Shown here piece by piece: positions 8,379 to 19,318 of a stretch of DNA of 64,000 nt (positions are counted from its first letter, which is position 1; each line of letters starts with the position of its first letter). The notes below the pieces were generated by a model. It saw only the letters and a list, made by a program, of their open reading frames with translations. It searched no databases and had not been told where the DNA came from. Origin of the DNA: Methylomonas sp. AM2-LC. Lineage in GTDB: Bacteria > Pseudomonadota > Gammaproteobacteria > Methylococcales > Methylomonadaceae. The stretch spans positions 248,001 through 312,000 of the forward strand of contig NZ_CP157005.1 of the NCBI RefSeq assembly GCF_039904985.1, given 5' to 3'. The translations under genes were made by a program, and so were the position numbers.

Positions 8379-10472
8379 ATGTCGAACTCTAAAAATTACC
8401 TTTTAGTCATCACTTTCTGCTTCAGTGTTACCGTATCAGCACAAGATTTCTATGTATCACCACTAGGCAACGATCAAGCAACGGGTATTAGCCCAATTCC
8501 TGATTCAAGTAATACAAATGGACCTTTTCAAACCTTGGCGCGTGCCCAACAAGCCATTCGTGACTTAAAAACCAATGGCCAATTTAAAGAATCAGTAACA
8601 GTTCATATTGCTTCAGGTACCTATCAATTAGCAAAACCGCTAACTTTTGATGTACGAGACACGGGTTTTGCTGAGAGAAAGATCATTTGGAAAGCAGAAA
8701 CAACCGATACTATTATTAGTGGTGGTATTGCATTATCAAACTGTTCTGCAGAAAACCAAACAGTTTGGAGTTGTACAGCTGCCGGTATACATTTACCAGA
8801 AAGTAGCCCCAACAAAGAAACCATTAAAAACATCACTATTCCTACATTCAACCTATACGTTGACCAAAATTGCTTACAACTGGCGCGCTGGCCAGATAGT
8901 GGATGGGCTCATATTAAACATCCTTTAACTGAAAAAAACAGTTATACCAGCCATGAACAACTACCTGATGTAAACAATAGCGAACAAATTCAGGTACATA
9001 TTTTTGCTGGTAATGACTGGTTTGACGAGTACATACCCGTAACGTCTGTCGATAGCCATTTAAATCAAATCAATCTAGCTAAAAATACAACTTATCCAAT
9101 TATTAGTGGTGAAAGATTTTATCTAGAAAATATTCAATCAGAACTCAATGTCCCAGGCGAATGGTACTACGATCAGATAAACGCTAAAATATTATTTATA
9201 CCACCCGAACAAAGCACTACACCAAAAGTGATTGTCGCCTCTTCTTTAGCCAATCTTATCAATATCAAAGGCGCACATTTTCTGGACTTCCAAAATCTTA
9301 ATTTTCGTTATACTACAGGTATTCCTATCCTCATTACAGATGCTAGCCATATAACATTTGATAATATCGAAATTAATGCTGTGGACTTATCAGCGCTGGA
9401 TACTCAAAATTGCACTGAATTGACAATTAGCAACAGTCGTATCCACGATACTGGCGGAATGGGAATAGCCATAAATGGTGGTGATCGTGCCACACTTAAA
9501 CCCGCTAATAATTTGATCCATAATACCCATTTTCATCATCTTGGTAGACACTTTTTTGCTTTCACTCCAGCTATCACAACTACAGGCGTGGGTAATCGAT
9601 TTACACATAATCTGATTGAAAATCTACCTGGCACAGGCACAGCCATCAATGGAAACGATCATTTATTTGAAAATAATGAGCTTAGTCATATTTGCGAACA
9701 GTCTTCTGATTGTGGCGCAATATACAGTGGTCGTAACTGGACAAATCGAGGCAATATCATTCGTTCTAACAGTATTCATGATATTGAAGGTTATGGACTA
9801 CAAAGCGTTGATCCACAAACCCTCGCCTTTAAATATACTAAGCATGGCGCCGTGGGTTTGTACCTGGATGATGGTGTCAGCAGTTTTAGCGTCATAGGCA
9901 ATATTTTTAACAAAGCGGGTGCTAAAGCTATTCAATTGGGTGGTGGACGTGATCATCGAATTGAAAACAATCTGTTTTATACTGAAAATTGTGCAATTTG
10001 TATTGATGCACGTTGGCCAAATTACGACTGGAGTGCCAACCGAAAATCGCTAACTGAAGTGCCATACCAAAACGCTATATGGAAAACAAAATATCCCGAA
10101 TTGGCATTACCCATGCAGCATGATACTTGGCCTGAAGGTAACGTGATTACACATAATATTATCATTTCCACCGTTAATGAAAGCCTACCTATCAACTATA
10201 CCCTACCGGCACAATCGTCAAACATTTCTAATAATCTAGTGTGGAATACAAACGGCAAAGTCAGGGTTGCTTATACTATTCTAGATAATCCTAAACTGAA
10301 TGGTATTGCTTACTGGCCTGAATGGTACGCAATTGGCCTTGAAAAAAATAGTATGAATGCTGATCCATGTGCAACCATTACCGGAAATAATGTAACATTT
10401 TGTGCAAACACACCCGCTAAAAATATTGGGTTTCAACCATTGAGTAATGATATAGGACTCATTAAACCCTAA
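8379..10472 (+). CDS. Secreted right-handed parallel beta-helix protein
   Basis: 697 residues with a Sec signal peptide ending near A-Q-D (about 22). The mature start D-F-Y-V-S-P-L-G-N-D with G-P-F-Q-T-L-A-R-A-Q-Q-A-I-R is the usual opening of pectate-lyase-like beta-helix proteins. Repeated short turns such as N-x-I-x-N and I-x-x-N-x-I-H through the middle (about 300-520) form the helix. Families with this fold include polysaccharide lyases, C5-epimerases and glycosidases. No catalytic signature lets me choose. Its place directly after the O-antigen genes suggests a role in polysaccharide processing, but a separate promoter is likely. SD AAGGATGTGA lies upstream. Confidence 0.75.
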   Translation: MSNSKNYLLVITFCFSVTVSAQDFYVSPLGNDQATGISPIPDSSNTNGPFQTLARAQQAIRDLKTNGQFKESVTVHIASGTYQLAKPLTFDVRDTGFAERKIIWKAETTDTIISGGIALSNCSAENQTVWSCTAAGIHLPESSPNKETIKNITIPTFNLYVDQNCLQLARWPDSGWAHIKHPLTEKNSYTSHEQLPDVNNSEQIQVHIFAGNDWFDEYIPVTSVDSHLNQINLAKNTTYPIISGERFYLENIQSELNVPGEWYYDQINAKILFIPPEQSTTPKVIVASSLANLINIKGAHFLDFQNLNFRYTTGIPILITDASHITFDNIEINAVDLSALDTQNCTELTISNSRIHDTGGMGIAINGGDRATLKPANNLIHNTHFHHLGRHFFAFTPAITTTGVGNRFTHNLIENLPGTGTAINGNDHLFENNELSHICEQSSDCGAIYSGRNWTNRGNIIRSNSIHDIEGYGLQSVDPQTLAFKYTKHGAVGLYLDDGVSSFSVIGNIFNKAGAKAIQLGGGRDHRIENNLFYTENCAICIDARWPNYDWSANRKSLTEVPYQNAIWKTKYPELALPMQHDTWPEGNVITHNIIISTVNESLPINYTLPAQSSNISNNLVWNTNGKVRVAYTILDNPKLNGIAYWPEWYAIGLEKNSMNADPCATITGNNVTFCANTPAKNIGFQPLSNDIGLIKP

Positions 10473-10634
10473 CAATTCAAACTATAAAGTTGCTATTTGG
10501 CCTTTAGTGCCTAGGCACCGAGCAATAATTTTCCCTACACTAAAAGCCAAAGTTATTTGCTACCTAGAGGTTTTTTGATAAGCTAGTTGGATAATTACCT
10601 TAGATCTTAATCAGTAAATTGTAAAGGATAGACA

Positions 10635-12305
10635 ATGAATAAATTGGATTATGGCGTTTCTATGCCTTTCAGACGGATAATAAATATTACTGATAGCCTA
10701 TTTGTTACAGTTATTTTATCGACTCTTTTTCTGGGTTTATTCATATTTTTAAAGTATCCGCCAATTGTCTGGGTTGACCTAATCATGGATGATGCCTATT
10801 ACTATTTAGGCATAGTGCGTAATATCATAGAGCATGGTGCTAGTAGCTTTTTACCTCCATTTTCCACTAATGGCTATCAACCGCTCTGGTTAGTAGTTTT
10901 AACTTGCTTTGCAGCCATTTTTGGCACCGATGAAGTTTCTCTGGTCATTCAGAATTATCTGGTTACTTGCCTATTTGTTCTCTGTTTTATAGCATTATCC
11001 AGACGTTGCTATGCTATGGCTTTTCCTGCCATTATTTGTTCTCTTTCATACGCTCATATCACTATTAATGGTATGGAGTCTGTCATGATTCCAGTCTATT
11101 TTATACTGTTCATGACTTCAAAATCTTGGCAATTTCGGGGCTGCTTTGGCTCTCTATTATTTCTTAGCCGTTTAGATGCTTTGTCTGTGGTTATAGCAAG
11201 AGACTTATATTTTGTACTAACAAAACGCAAAACTGATTTTAAACACTATCTCATTATAATTCCGGTCATACTGGTTTATGGCCTAATAAACTACTTACTA
11301 TTTGGAATTCCGGTACCGGTTTCTGGACTTGCCAAATCGATTGGTAACAATTTTGGTGAGAACATCAATGCCGGTTTAGGTTATTTATTAACACTTAAAA
11401 CCTCTTTTCGACTCATTATTGTCATATTATTTGTTTATATTGTTCGTAAACAAAAAATAGGCGAGTTGCGCTATCTGGATGAAATTTCAATACTATTAAT
11501 TTCATGCTGCTTTGTAGCATTTTATTATAGTACCAAATCCGGTTGGGGATTTTGGTCATGGTATTACTGGGCACCTTTTTTACTAATTTACTATGCCTTG
11601 CTTGAAACTGCGTTTCTACTCAATAAGCTGATAATTTCTAAAGAAAATAATGTTAAATTTGTCTATTTAACTTTACTAACATTGGGTATTGTTTATACCA
11701 TAAAGCCCTCTGTTGATTTTATATCTGATCGTATAATTTTTTTTACAAATGCCCCAACGATTTCTGCTCTAGATGCAACTTTTGGCCGGAAGAATATCGA
11801 ACTGGTTGAATTAATAAAAAAATACAACATTCCAGAAAATAGCTTTTTTGCCATGGGTGATCGGGCTGGGTCTTTTGGTTACTTTTTAGGTAATCATTAT
11901 CGTTTTCTACATACAGAAGGACTGGTTGGCCCCACAGCATATTATCAAGCCATGAAAACAGATAATGCACTAGATTTTATAGATACACAAAATATAGATT
12001 ACTGGATAGCTGAGAGGGAGAATTTCTTGGAAGCCAATGAAACGATTGGTGTTATAGAGCCTATCCAGGGTTTATCAGCACATAAGGGTCCTTACCTAAT
12101 TTGTTTCCAAAAACAAGGAATAGTGTTTGATCAAAGCTATATCCCCTCTAAGTATACTGCTAGCCAAAAATATGAATATCGGTATGTTTTCAACATGAAA
12201 AATCGGGTGGTATGCCCAGACGAATTCACAATTAAGCTAGCTGAATTAAAAAGGGTTTACGGTGGAGTTAGAAAATTTTCATTGCCAATTGAAACACAGA
12301 AATGA
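10635..12305 (+). CDS. GT-C-like polytopic membrane protein, tandem paralogue 1
   Basis: 556 residues with about ten hydrophobic segments and a soluble C-terminal part of roughly 170 residues. After the first membrane helix comes I-M-D-D-A-Y-Y-Y-L-G (Asp-Asp near 52-53). An acidic pair in the first periplasmic loop is the hallmark of GT-C lipid-linked-sugar transferases such as the PMT/ArnT group. The C-terminal domain is well conserved with the next gene (A-M-G-D-R-A-G-S-F-G-Y-F-L-G-N-H-Y-R-F). I do not recognise the exact family. A membrane glycosyltransferase decorating envelope polysaccharide is the likely role. Confidence 0.65.
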   Translation: MNKLDYGVSMPFRRIINITDSLFVTVILSTLFLGLFIFLKYPPIVWVDLIMDDAYYYLGIVRNIIEHGASSFLPPFSTNGYQPLWLVVLTCFAAIFGTDEVSLVIQNYLVTCLFVLCFIALSRRCYAMAFPAIICSLSYAHITINGMESVMIPVYFILFMTSKSWQFRGCFGSLLFLSRLDALSVVIARDLYFVLTKRKTDFKHYLIIIPVILVYGLINYLLFGIPVPVSGLAKSIGNNFGENINAGLGYLLTLKTSFRLIIVILFVYIVRKQKIGELRYLDEISILLISCCFVAFYYSTKSGWGFWSWYYWAPFLLIYYALLETAFLLNKLIISKENNVKFVYLTLLTLGIVYTIKPSVDFISDRIIFFTNAPTISALDATFGRKNIELVELIKKYNIPENSFFAMGDRAGSFGYFLGNHYRFLHTEGLVGPTAYYQAMKTDNALDFIDTQNIDYWIAERENFLEANETIGVIEPIQGLSAHKGPYLICFQKQGIVFDQSYIPSKYTASQKYEYRYVFNMKNRVVCPDEFTIKLAELKRVYGGVRKFSLPIETQK

Positions 12306-12438
12306 CACAAATACAGGATAGTGATAATCACCTAGTTAGCTATAAATTACTCTAATTTTAACATCTTCTTTTTATTTTTATAACTCAGACTTAATATTGA
12401 TGGAATTGTAGTTATTAATAATTAAAAATGGACGGACA

Positions 12439-14166
12439 ATGAATTTAATATTAAATAAAAACCTCTTATACTTCAATAAAATAATCAATATTTTTGATAT
12501 ATTTTCAGTTTTAATTATTATTATTTTTTTCTCGGTTGGCATCTATATTATTATTTCTTACGATGCCTTAGTATGGGTTGATATAATTACTGATGACGCC
12601 TATTATTATTTGGGTATCGCACGGAATATGGTTGAAAACGGCATAAGTAGCTTTATGCCTCCGTTTAAAACAAACGGTTATCAACCGCTATGGTTATTAT
12701 TGTTGACATTAACAGGATTTATATTCGGAACCAGTGACTTAAGCTTGGTTATACAGCTATATTCCTTAACATTTTTATTTGTTGCCGCCTTTACCTATTT
12801 TTCAAAAATACAATATCTTATTGGATTTAACTCAGCACTCAGTTTTTTAGCCTTTTCCAATATTATCTGTGGTATGGAATCGGTATTGATTCCCACTTTT
12901 TTTATATTATTTATCAATGCCTTAAACTGGAAGCTTCGTGGGGTTTTTGGTTCATTTTTATTTTTAAGTCGCTTAGATACATTATCAATTATTGTCGCTA
13001 GAGATATCTATTATTTTTTTATAAAAAAACAGGTCGATTTACGTCATTATTTGGTAATAATCCCAATGATTGCTGTTTATGCAGCCATCAATTTTTATTA
13101 TTTTAATATTCCTGTTCCAGTATCAGGATTGTCAAAGTCCGTAGGTAATCATTTTGCAGAAAACTTCTTTATTGGCGGATATATCTATTTAAAAGGACTC
13201 ATTTATCCTGCAGAAGTTTTTTTAATCATCGTAGTTATACTTAAACTAAAGAAATATAAAATAAATGAGCTAAATTTTTTATCTGAAATAGTGATAGCCA
13301 CTGTAGCCTGCTTCTTATGCTTATTATATTATGGCACACTGTCCGGTTGGCCGATATGGGCATGGTATTTTTGGGCAACTTTCCTAATTAATTTTTTTAT
13401 AACTCTTGAATGTATTTATTTAATAAAAAAATTATTAAACGATAATTTTAGTTTTTTTAATTATATTTATGTCGGTGTTTTATGCTTAGTTATATTTTTT
13501 ACCTTAAACCCTGCCATAACCTCAATGTTGTCCAGAATAAACATGGCAGTCTCAGCAGCAAATGCTAATTCTGTTGAAGAAACTTTCGGCAGTAAAAATC
13601 TGGAATTAGTTAATTGGATTCACAAAAAACAATTACCGGAAAACACCTATTTTGCAATGGGTGATCGTGCCGGATCGTTTGGCTTCTTCTTGGGTAATCA
13701 TTATCGTTTTTTTCATACCGAAGGTTTGGTCAGTTCAACAGAGTATTACAAAGCTATGTCAACCGATAAGGGTCTTGATTTTGTTGACCATTTAGATATC
13801 AATTATTGGATAGCGGATCGCGAAAACTATTTGGTAGAAAATGACATTATTGGCGTGATTGAACCCGTGCAAGGGCAATCCGCACATATAGGCCCTTATA
13901 TGGTGTGTTTCCCTAAAAACAGCATCGTTTTAGATCAACGTTATCTAGACGCATCCATGAGTTTTCATGGAAATTTGTATTTTCAACGTTATGTATTTGA
14001 TGCACAGCAACGTACAATTTGTCCAGATGCCATGAATCAAAAATTTTTAGAGCTAAAAAATCGTTACGGCGGTGTTGCCGCTTACTCATTTCCTTATTCA
14101 ATCAAACCAAATAGCTTTTCTTATCGAGCCATTGAATATTTTAGGTCTATAGGTTGGATTCATTAA
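12439..14166 (+). CDS. GT-C-like polytopic membrane protein, tandem paralogue 2
   Basis: 575 residues, clearly a duplicate of the preceding gene. It shares I-T-D-D-A-Y-Y-Y-L-G-I-A-R-N, T-N-G-Y-Q-P-L-W-L, P-V-P-V-S-G-L-S-K-S and the C-terminal A-M-G-D-R-A-G-S-F-G-F-F-L-G. It is noticeably more AT-rich than its neighbour in the first 250 codons. The C-terminus extends about 20 residues further. Same topology and same inferred GT-C-type activity. The 133-bp spacer before it is AT-rich and may carry its own promoter. It is convergent with the fumarase gene, only 11 bp away. Confidence 0.65.
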   Translation: MNLILNKNLLYFNKIINIFDIFSVLIIIIFFSVGIYIIISYDALVWVDIITDDAYYYLGIARNMVENGISSFMPPFKTNGYQPLWLLLLTLTGFIFGTSDLSLVIQLYSLTFLFVAAFTYFSKIQYLIGFNSALSFLAFSNIICGMESVLIPTFFILFINALNWKLRGVFGSFLFLSRLDTLSIIVARDIYYFFIKKQVDLRHYLVIIPMIAVYAAINFYYFNIPVPVSGLSKSVGNHFAENFFIGGYIYLKGLIYPAEVFLIIVVILKLKKYKINELNFLSEIVIATVACFLCLLYYGTLSGWPIWAWYFWATFLINFFITLECIYLIKKLLNDNFSFFNYIYVGVLCLVIFFTLNPAITSMLSRINMAVSAANANSVEETFGSKNLELVNWIHKKQLPENTYFAMGDRAGSFGFFLGNHYRFFHTEGLVSSTEYYKAMSTDKGLDFVDHLDINYWIADRENYLVENDIIGVIEPVQGQSAHIGPYMVCFPKNSIVLDQRYLDASMSFHGNLYFQRYVFDAQQRTICPDAMNQKFLELKNRYGGVAAYSFPYSIKPNSFSYRAIEYFRSIGWIH

Positions 14167-14177
14167 CACCACAAAAC

Positions 14178-15707
14178 CTAATTGGAATTTACTTGTATTA
14201 CTGGAATCTTGCCAATTTTTGCCTGCCAGTGCAGTGGCGCACTGGTATGAATAGAAGATCCACGACTATCGACAGCAACAGTTACCGGCATATCTTCAAC
14301 CACAAATTCATGGATGGCTTCCATCCCTAATTCTGGAAAAGCGACAACACGTGCTTTTCTTATTGCTTTAGAGACTAAATACGCTGCGCCACCAACTGCA
14401 ATCAAGTATACAGACTGATGCTTTTTGATAGCAGCAATTGCCATTGCACCACGTTCGGCCTTACCTATCATGCCCAACAAGCCAGTCTTTTCCAGAATAA
14501 TCTCAGTAAAACCATCCATTCGGGTTGCCGTAGTTGGGCCTGCCGGACCAACAATTTCGTCACGTACTGGATCGACTGGCCCTACGTAATAGATCATTTT
14601 ATTTGTAAAATCGACACCTTCAGGCAAAGCCTCGCCATTCTTTAATAATTCAACTATACGCTTATGTGCCGCATCCCGGCCTGTTAACAATGTACCACTT
14701 AGCAGCAAGGTTTCACCCGTTTGCCATGTTGCAATGTCCTGTTTGTTAAGAGAATCAAGATTCACGCGACGTGCATTACCAGCTGTCTGCGTAATCACTG
14801 GCCAATCAGACAATTTTGGCGGAATAAATTGAGCAGGACCCGAACCATCTAATTCAAAATGGGTGTGCCGAGTCGCCGCACAATTGGGAATCATCGCCAC
14901 CGGTTTATTGGCAGCATGCGTAGGATAATCTTTTATTTTCACATCCAGGACAGTAGTTAAACCCCCTAAACCTTGCGCACCTATTCCCAGAGCATTTACT
15001 TTTTCATACAACTCCAAACGCAGTTCTTCCAATGCATTTTCTGGACCACGCGCTATCAACGCCTGAATGTCGATACTTTCCATACAGGCCTGTTTTGCTA
15101 AAATCATGGATTTTTCTGCAGTTCCACCTATACCTATTCCTAAAATACCCGGTGGACACCAGCCAGCGCCCATAGTAGGTACTGTCTTCATTACCCAATC
15201 CACAATACTATCTGAAGGGTTCAACATAACAAATTTTGATTTTGCCTCTGAACCACCGCCTTTAGCAGCAATTTCCACCTCAACTTTATCACCGAGTACC
15301 AACTCCATGTGTATCACTGCTGGCGTATTATCCTGAGTATTAATTCGTTTGCCTGCTGGATCAGCCAGTATGGATGCGCGTAATAAATTATCTGGATCTA
15401 AATAAGCTTTACGTACGCCAGCATTTACCATTTCTGTGACACTGAGTTTGGCGTCCCATTGCACATTCATACCTATTTTAAGGAAAACAGTAACAATACC
15501 TGTATCCTGACAAATAGGCCGATGCCCTTCAGCACACATTCGGGAATTAATCAGAATTTGTGCCATTGCGTCTTTGGCCGCTGGGCTTTGTTCTTTTTCG
15601 TAAGCTATCTGCAAGGCCTGGATAAAATCCAAAGGGTGGTAGTAGGAAATAAATTGCAATGCATCGCTAATACTATCAACGAAATCGTCCTGGCGAATAA
15701 CAGTCAT
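14178..15707 (-). CDS. fumA: Class I fumarate hydratase (4Fe-4S)
   Basis: 509 residues, full length for the one-polypeptide class I fumarases that interconvert fumarate and L-malate in the TCA cycle. It has the N-terminal alpha domain with R-P-I-C-Q-D-T-G (Cys about 66), then G-W-C-P-P-G-I-L-G-I-G-I-G-G, then P-N-C-A-A-T-R-H-T-H. These supply the three cluster-ligand cysteines. The C-terminal beta domain contains G-P-T-T-A-T-R-M-D-G-F and the late S-I-H-T-S-A-P motif. Monocistronic; divergent from dapC and convergent with the membrane-protein pair. Confidence 0.9.
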   Translation of the reverse strand: MTVIRQDDFVDSISDALQFISYYHPLDFIQALQIAYEKEQSPAAKDAMAQILINSRMCAEGHRPICQDTGIVTVFLKIGMNVQWDAKLSVTEMVNAGVRKAYLDPDNLLRASILADPAGKRINTQDNTPAVIHMELVLGDKVEVEIAAKGGGSEAKSKFVMLNPSDSIVDWVMKTVPTMGAGWCPPGILGIGIGGTAEKSMILAKQACMESIDIQALIARGPENALEELRLELYEKVNALGIGAQGLGGLTTVLDVKIKDYPTHAANKPVAMIPNCAATRHTHFELDGSGPAQFIPPKLSDWPVITQTAGNARRVNLDSLNKQDIATWQTGETLLLSGTLLTGRDAAHKRIVELLKNGEALPEGVDFTNKMIYYVGPVDPVRDEIVGPAGPTTATRMDGFTEIILEKTGLLGMIGKAERGAMAIAAIKKHQSVYLIAVGGAAYLVSKAIRKARVVAFPELGMEAIHEFVVEDMPVTVAVDSRGSSIHTSAPLHWQAKIGKIPVIQVNSN

Positions 15708-16076
15708 GTCAGTACCTTAGAATTTAAGTAATCTTTGATAAATTGTCACTATTTAGGGTAAAAGTTAGTTTTTATAGGCTATGCCAAAGCAAGAATGCCC
15801 ATCATTCTGTTCAGCACAGCTTACATCCGATGAATAAATGACATTGAATTATAAGGATCAATTTAACACTATTTAATGGTTAACCAGAAAAACTCTGTTT
15901 ACACCTTAACAAAAAGGCTTTAGCCTCAATAGGCTAGTTACGTTAAAATAGCTGATATTTTGCTTGCTTAGCATATTTATTTTAATCAAGCTGATTTCAT
16001 TACCTAACTACCCTCTATAGGTACTAGTAAACACTATGCATTCAGCACTTTCAATCAATAATCACACTCAGGAATA
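15708..16076. other. Divergent intergenic region between fumarase and dapC
   Basis: About 370 bp that must hold both promoters. I see only AT-rich sequence and a weak 6-bp hairpin (TAGCCT/AGGCTA at 15921-15936). No operator or riboswitch is recognisable. Confidence 0.4.
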
Positions 16077-17279
16077 ATGAACCCGCACTTAGCACTGCTG
16101 CATCCTTATCCGTTTGAAAAACTGGCTGCGCTTAAACAACATATTACGCCACCCGAAGACAAGCTCCCAATTACCTTGTCGATAGGTGAACCTAAACATA
16201 GTACACCAGCTTTTATTCAGGAAGCATTGGTAAAGCATTTACCAGGTTTAACGCAGTACCCAACAACGAAAGGCTTATTAGAATTACGTCAGGTAATTGC
16301 GGGCTGGCTTAGTCGGCGTTTTGCAATTCCGGTGTCTGATATTGATGCAGAAACTCAAATTCTGCCAGTTAATGGCACACGTGAAGCTTTGTTTTCATTG
16401 GTACAAGCAGTGATTACTCCCAATGCCAATGCAGTGGTTGTGATGCCTAATCCGTTTTATCAGATTTATGAGGGTGCTGCTATTCTTGCGGGTGCAGAGC
16501 CTTATTATTTGAATACCATAGAGGAAAATGTATATTTACCCGACTTTGATTCTGTACACGATAGCATTTGGGAACGCTGCCAATTATTATTTATCTGCTC
16601 TCCCGGTAACCCTACAGGTACCGTGATGGAAAAAGCCAGTCATCAAAAATTAATGACGCTTGCGGAACGATTTGATTTTATTATTGCATCTGATGAATGT
16701 TATACAGAATTGTATGATGACGAAACACGACCACCGCAAGGCTTATTACAAAGTGCTTATGCAAGCGGCAACACTTTATTTAAACGTTGTGTCATCTTTC
16801 AAAGTTTGTCCAAGCGTTCTAACGCACCCGGGTTACGCTCCGGTTTTGTGGCAGGCGATGCCGAAATATTAAATCAATACTTAAAATATCGCACTTATCA
16901 CGGTTGTCCTATGCCTGTTCCCAGCCAACATGCCAGCATTGCAGCTTGGCAGGATGAAGAACATGTTCGACAAAACCGGCAGTTATATCGGGAAAAATTT
17001 ACGGCATTTATAGACATTTTACAAAATGACTGTGTCATTTACCGACCACCCGCCAGTTTTTATATATGGCTAAAAGTTCCAGCATTAACTGATACTGATT
17101 TTGCCCAGCAACTTTTTGCCCAACAAAATGTGACAGTTTTACCAGGCAGTTATCTGTCCCGGGAATGTAACGGCATTAATCCCGGTGCAAACCATGTGCG
17201 AATTGCGTTGGTTGCACCCTTAGCAGAATGCATTGAAGCAGCTCAACGCATCAAATTTTTTATTAACTCTATAACATAG
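16077..17279 (+). CDS. dapC: Succinyldiaminopimelate transaminase
   Basis: 400-residue class I/II PLP aminotransferase. The N-terminus [15 protein letters not shown] matches the DapC type found in Bordetella and Pseudomonas. That enzyme makes N-succinyl-LL-2,6-diaminopimelate from the succinylated keto acid in lysine and peptidoglycan synthesis. [15 protein letters not shown] and the PLP-lysine motif S-L-S-K-R-S-N (Lys about 246) are present. SD AGGAA precedes the ATG. It is followed 7 bp later by dapD, the preceding pathway step, supporting the assignment. Confidence 0.9.
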   Translation: MNPHLALLHPYPFEKLAALKQHITPPEDKLPITLSIGEPKHSTPAFIQEALVKHLPGLTQYPTTKGLLELRQVIAGWLSRRFAIPVSDIDAETQILPVNGTREALFSLVQAVITPNANAVVVMPNPFYQIYEGAAILAGAEPYYLNTIEENVYLPDFDSVHDSIWERCQLLFICSPGNPTGTVMEKASHQKLMTLAERFDFIIASDECYTELYDDETRPPQGLLQSAYASGNTLFKRCVIFQSLSKRSNAPGLRSGFVAGDAEILNQYLKYRTYHGCPMPVPSQHASIAAWQDEEHVRQNRQLYREKFTAFIDILQNDCVIYRPPASFYIWLKVPALTDTDFAQQLFAQQNVTVLPGSYLSRECNGINPGANHVRIALVAPLAECIEAAQRIKFFINSIT

Positions 17280-17286
17280 AACATTC

Positions 17287-18105
17287 ATGTCAAATTTGGA
17301 AAACATAATTAATCAAGCTTTTGAAATCCGCGCTGAAATCAGCCCCAGTAATGTGACTGCCGAAGTCCGTTCGGCAGTTACTGAAGTGCTAAATTTACTC
17401 GATAAGGGTGTAGTTCGGGTTGCCGAAAAAAAAGACGGTGACTGGGTAACAAACCAATGGTTAAAAAAAGCGGTGCTATTATCCTTCCGTATCAATGAAA
17501 ACCGGATGATGGAAAGTGGCGCGTTACGCTATTACGACAAAGTTGAAACCAAATTTGGTCAATACAGTGAAGCTGAATTTGCCGCTGCTGGCGTACGCGT
17601 AGTGCCTAATGCTGTGGCACGCTATGGTTCGTTTATTGCACCTGGCGCAATTTTAATGCCCTCCTATGTGAACATCGGTGCATATGTTGATAGTGGCACT
17701 ATGGTGGATACCTGGGTAACGGTAGGCTCTTGTGCGCAAATAGGTAAAAATGTACATTTATCCGGTGGTGTGGGTATTGGTGGTGTACTTGAACCCTTAC
17801 AGGCAAATCCAACTATTATTGGCGATAACTGTTTTATTGGTGCCCGCTCCGAAATCGTGGAAGGCGTCATTGTCGAAGACAATTGTGTGGTGTCTATGGG
17901 GGTTTATATTGGTCAAAGCACCAAAATTTATAACCGCATGACTGGCGAAGTCAGTTATGGTCGTATACCTGCAGGCTCGGTGGTGGTTTCTGGCAATTTA
18001 CCGTCTAAAGATGGTAGCCACAGTTTATATTGCGCGGTTATTATTAAACAGGTTGATGAAAAAACCCGTAGTAAAACCGGCATTAACGAATTATTAAGGG
18101 ATTAA
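17287..18105 (+). CDS. dapD: Tetrahydrodipicolinate N-succinyltransferase
   Basis: 272 residues (E. coli enzyme 274). It transfers succinyl from succinyl-CoA to tetrahydrodipicolinate in the succinylase branch of lysine/DAP synthesis. N-terminal helical domain, then a left-handed beta-helix of hexapeptide repeats: [20 protein letters not shown] and [17 protein letters not shown]. Family-typical [11 protein letters not shown] follows. It forms an operon with dapC. Confidence 0.95.
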   Translation: MSNLENIINQAFEIRAEISPSNVTAEVRSAVTEVLNLLDKGVVRVAEKKDGDWVTNQWLKKAVLLSFRINENRMMESGALRYYDKVETKFGQYSEAEFAAAGVRVVPNAVARYGSFIAPGAILMPSYVNIGAYVDSGTMVDTWVTVGSCAQIGKNVHLSGGVGIGGVLEPLQANPTIIGDNCFIGARSEIVEGVIVEDNCVVSMGVYIGQSTKIYNRMTGEVSYGRIPAGSVVVSGNLPSKDGSHSLYCAVIIKQVDEKTRSKTGINELLRD

Positions 18106-18117
18106 CGCTATAACAGC

Positions 18118-18147
18118 AGTTGCACGTGGCTTAGGGTACGTGCAACT
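18118..18147. terminator. Strong hairpin between convergent dapD and pilU
   Basis: A perfect 10-bp stem (AGTTGCACGT / ACGTGCAACT) with a 10-base loop lies between two converging genes. There is no T-run on either side, so it is a candidate bidirectional terminator or 3'-end stabiliser rather than a textbook intrinsic terminator. Confidence 0.5.
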
Positions 18148-18189
18148 GAATTACTTGTAAATTAAAGGCCGGGTACTGAAACTCTAAGC

Positions 18190-19305
18190 CTATTTTCGGT
18201 AACTATCGTCTTCTGCCAAATGCATTTCATGGCTACTATTTTGCTCAGCACCCAATTTGATCATTAAGCGCACTTCATTACGTGAATCTGCAGAATTTAA
18301 TGCATCTTCATAACTTATTTTGCCTGCTGTATATAATTCGTACAATGCTTGGTCAAAAGTCTGCATACCCAGTTCTCGCGAACTCTTCATCAATTCTTTA
18401 AGTTTATGCACTTCACCCTTACGGATTAAATCGGCCATTAAAGGAGTGTTTAACATAATTTCGATAACCGGATAGCGCCCTTGACCATCGGCCCGTTTTA
18501 CTAATTGTTGGGCAACAATGCCGCGTAAATTCAGTGATAAATCCATATACAACTGACTTTGTAAATCATCCGGGAAAAAATGCTGAATACGATCCAAAGC
18601 CTGATTTGCATTATTTGCATGTAAGGTACAGATACATAAATGGCCTGTTTCAGCAAAAGTAATGGCATGTTGCATGGTTTCGCGGGTTCTTACCTCACCA
18701 ATCAGAATTACATCGGGTGCTTGCCGCAAAGTATTTTTCAATGCCACTTCGAATGAGGCGGTATCTAAACCCACCTCACGCTGAGTGATAATACAACCAC
18801 GATGCTGATGCACAAATTCAATAGGATCTTCAATAGTAATGATATGACCCGCGCTATTCTCATTCCGATAGCGTATCAAGGCTGCTTGCGAGGTGGATTT
18901 ACCGGTACCGGTAGCTCCGACGAAAATCAACAGACCGCGTTTATGCATAACCAGTTCTTTTAGAATTTCTGGTAAATGCAGGTCTTCTGGTAACGGAATT
19001 TCCGTTTCGATACGTCTTAACACCATACCGGCCGAATCACGCTGCGTAAACGCACTAACCCGAAAACGTCCTAATCCAGTGACACTAAGCGCGAATTGAC
19101 ATTCTTTAGTATTTTCAAATTCCTGTTTTTGGCGATGATCCATAATACCTAAAACCACCGCCGCGGACTGTTCGGAATTTAATGCTGTTTTTGAAACATC
19201 AATGACTCTGCCATCAATTTTCATAGCAGGTGCCCTTCCGGCAGTAATGAATAGATCAGAGGCTTTTTTTTCTACCATCAAAGCCAAAAGAGCATTAAAG
19301 TCCAC
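18190..19305 (-). CDS. pilU: Type IV pilus retraction ATPase PilU
   Basis: 371 residues, PilT-like secretion ATPase. Walker A G-A-T-G-T-G-K-S-T (about 130-138), Asp box with I-T-I-E-D-P-I-E, Walker B with V-I-L-I-G-E-V-R, His box G-H-L-C-I-C-T-L-H. The Ser/Gln after Walker A (K-S-T-S-Q) and the longer C-terminal tail distinguish PilU from PilT. PilU assists PilT in pilus retraction at the inner-membrane base of the type IV pilus. It lies 13 bp after pilT in the same operon. Confidence 0.93.
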   Translation of the reverse strand: MDFNALLALMVEKKASDLFITAGRAPAMKIDGRVIDVSKTALNSEQSAAVVLGIMDHRQKQEFENTKECQFALSVTGLGRFRVSAFTQRDSAGMVLRRIETEIPLPEDLHLPEILKELVMHKRGLLIFVGATGTGKSTSQAALIRYRNENSAGHIITIEDPIEFVHQHRGCIITQREVGLDTASFEVALKNTLRQAPDVILIGEVRTRETMQHAITFAETGHLCICTLHANNANQALDRIQHFFPDDLQSQLYMDLSLNLRGIVAQQLVKRADGQGRYPVIEIMLNTPLMADLIRKGEVHKLKELMKSSRELGMQTFDQALYELYTAGKISYEDALNSADSRNEVRLMIKLGAEQNSSHEMHLAEDDSYRK

Positions 19306-19318
19306 CTGTATCTCCAGA

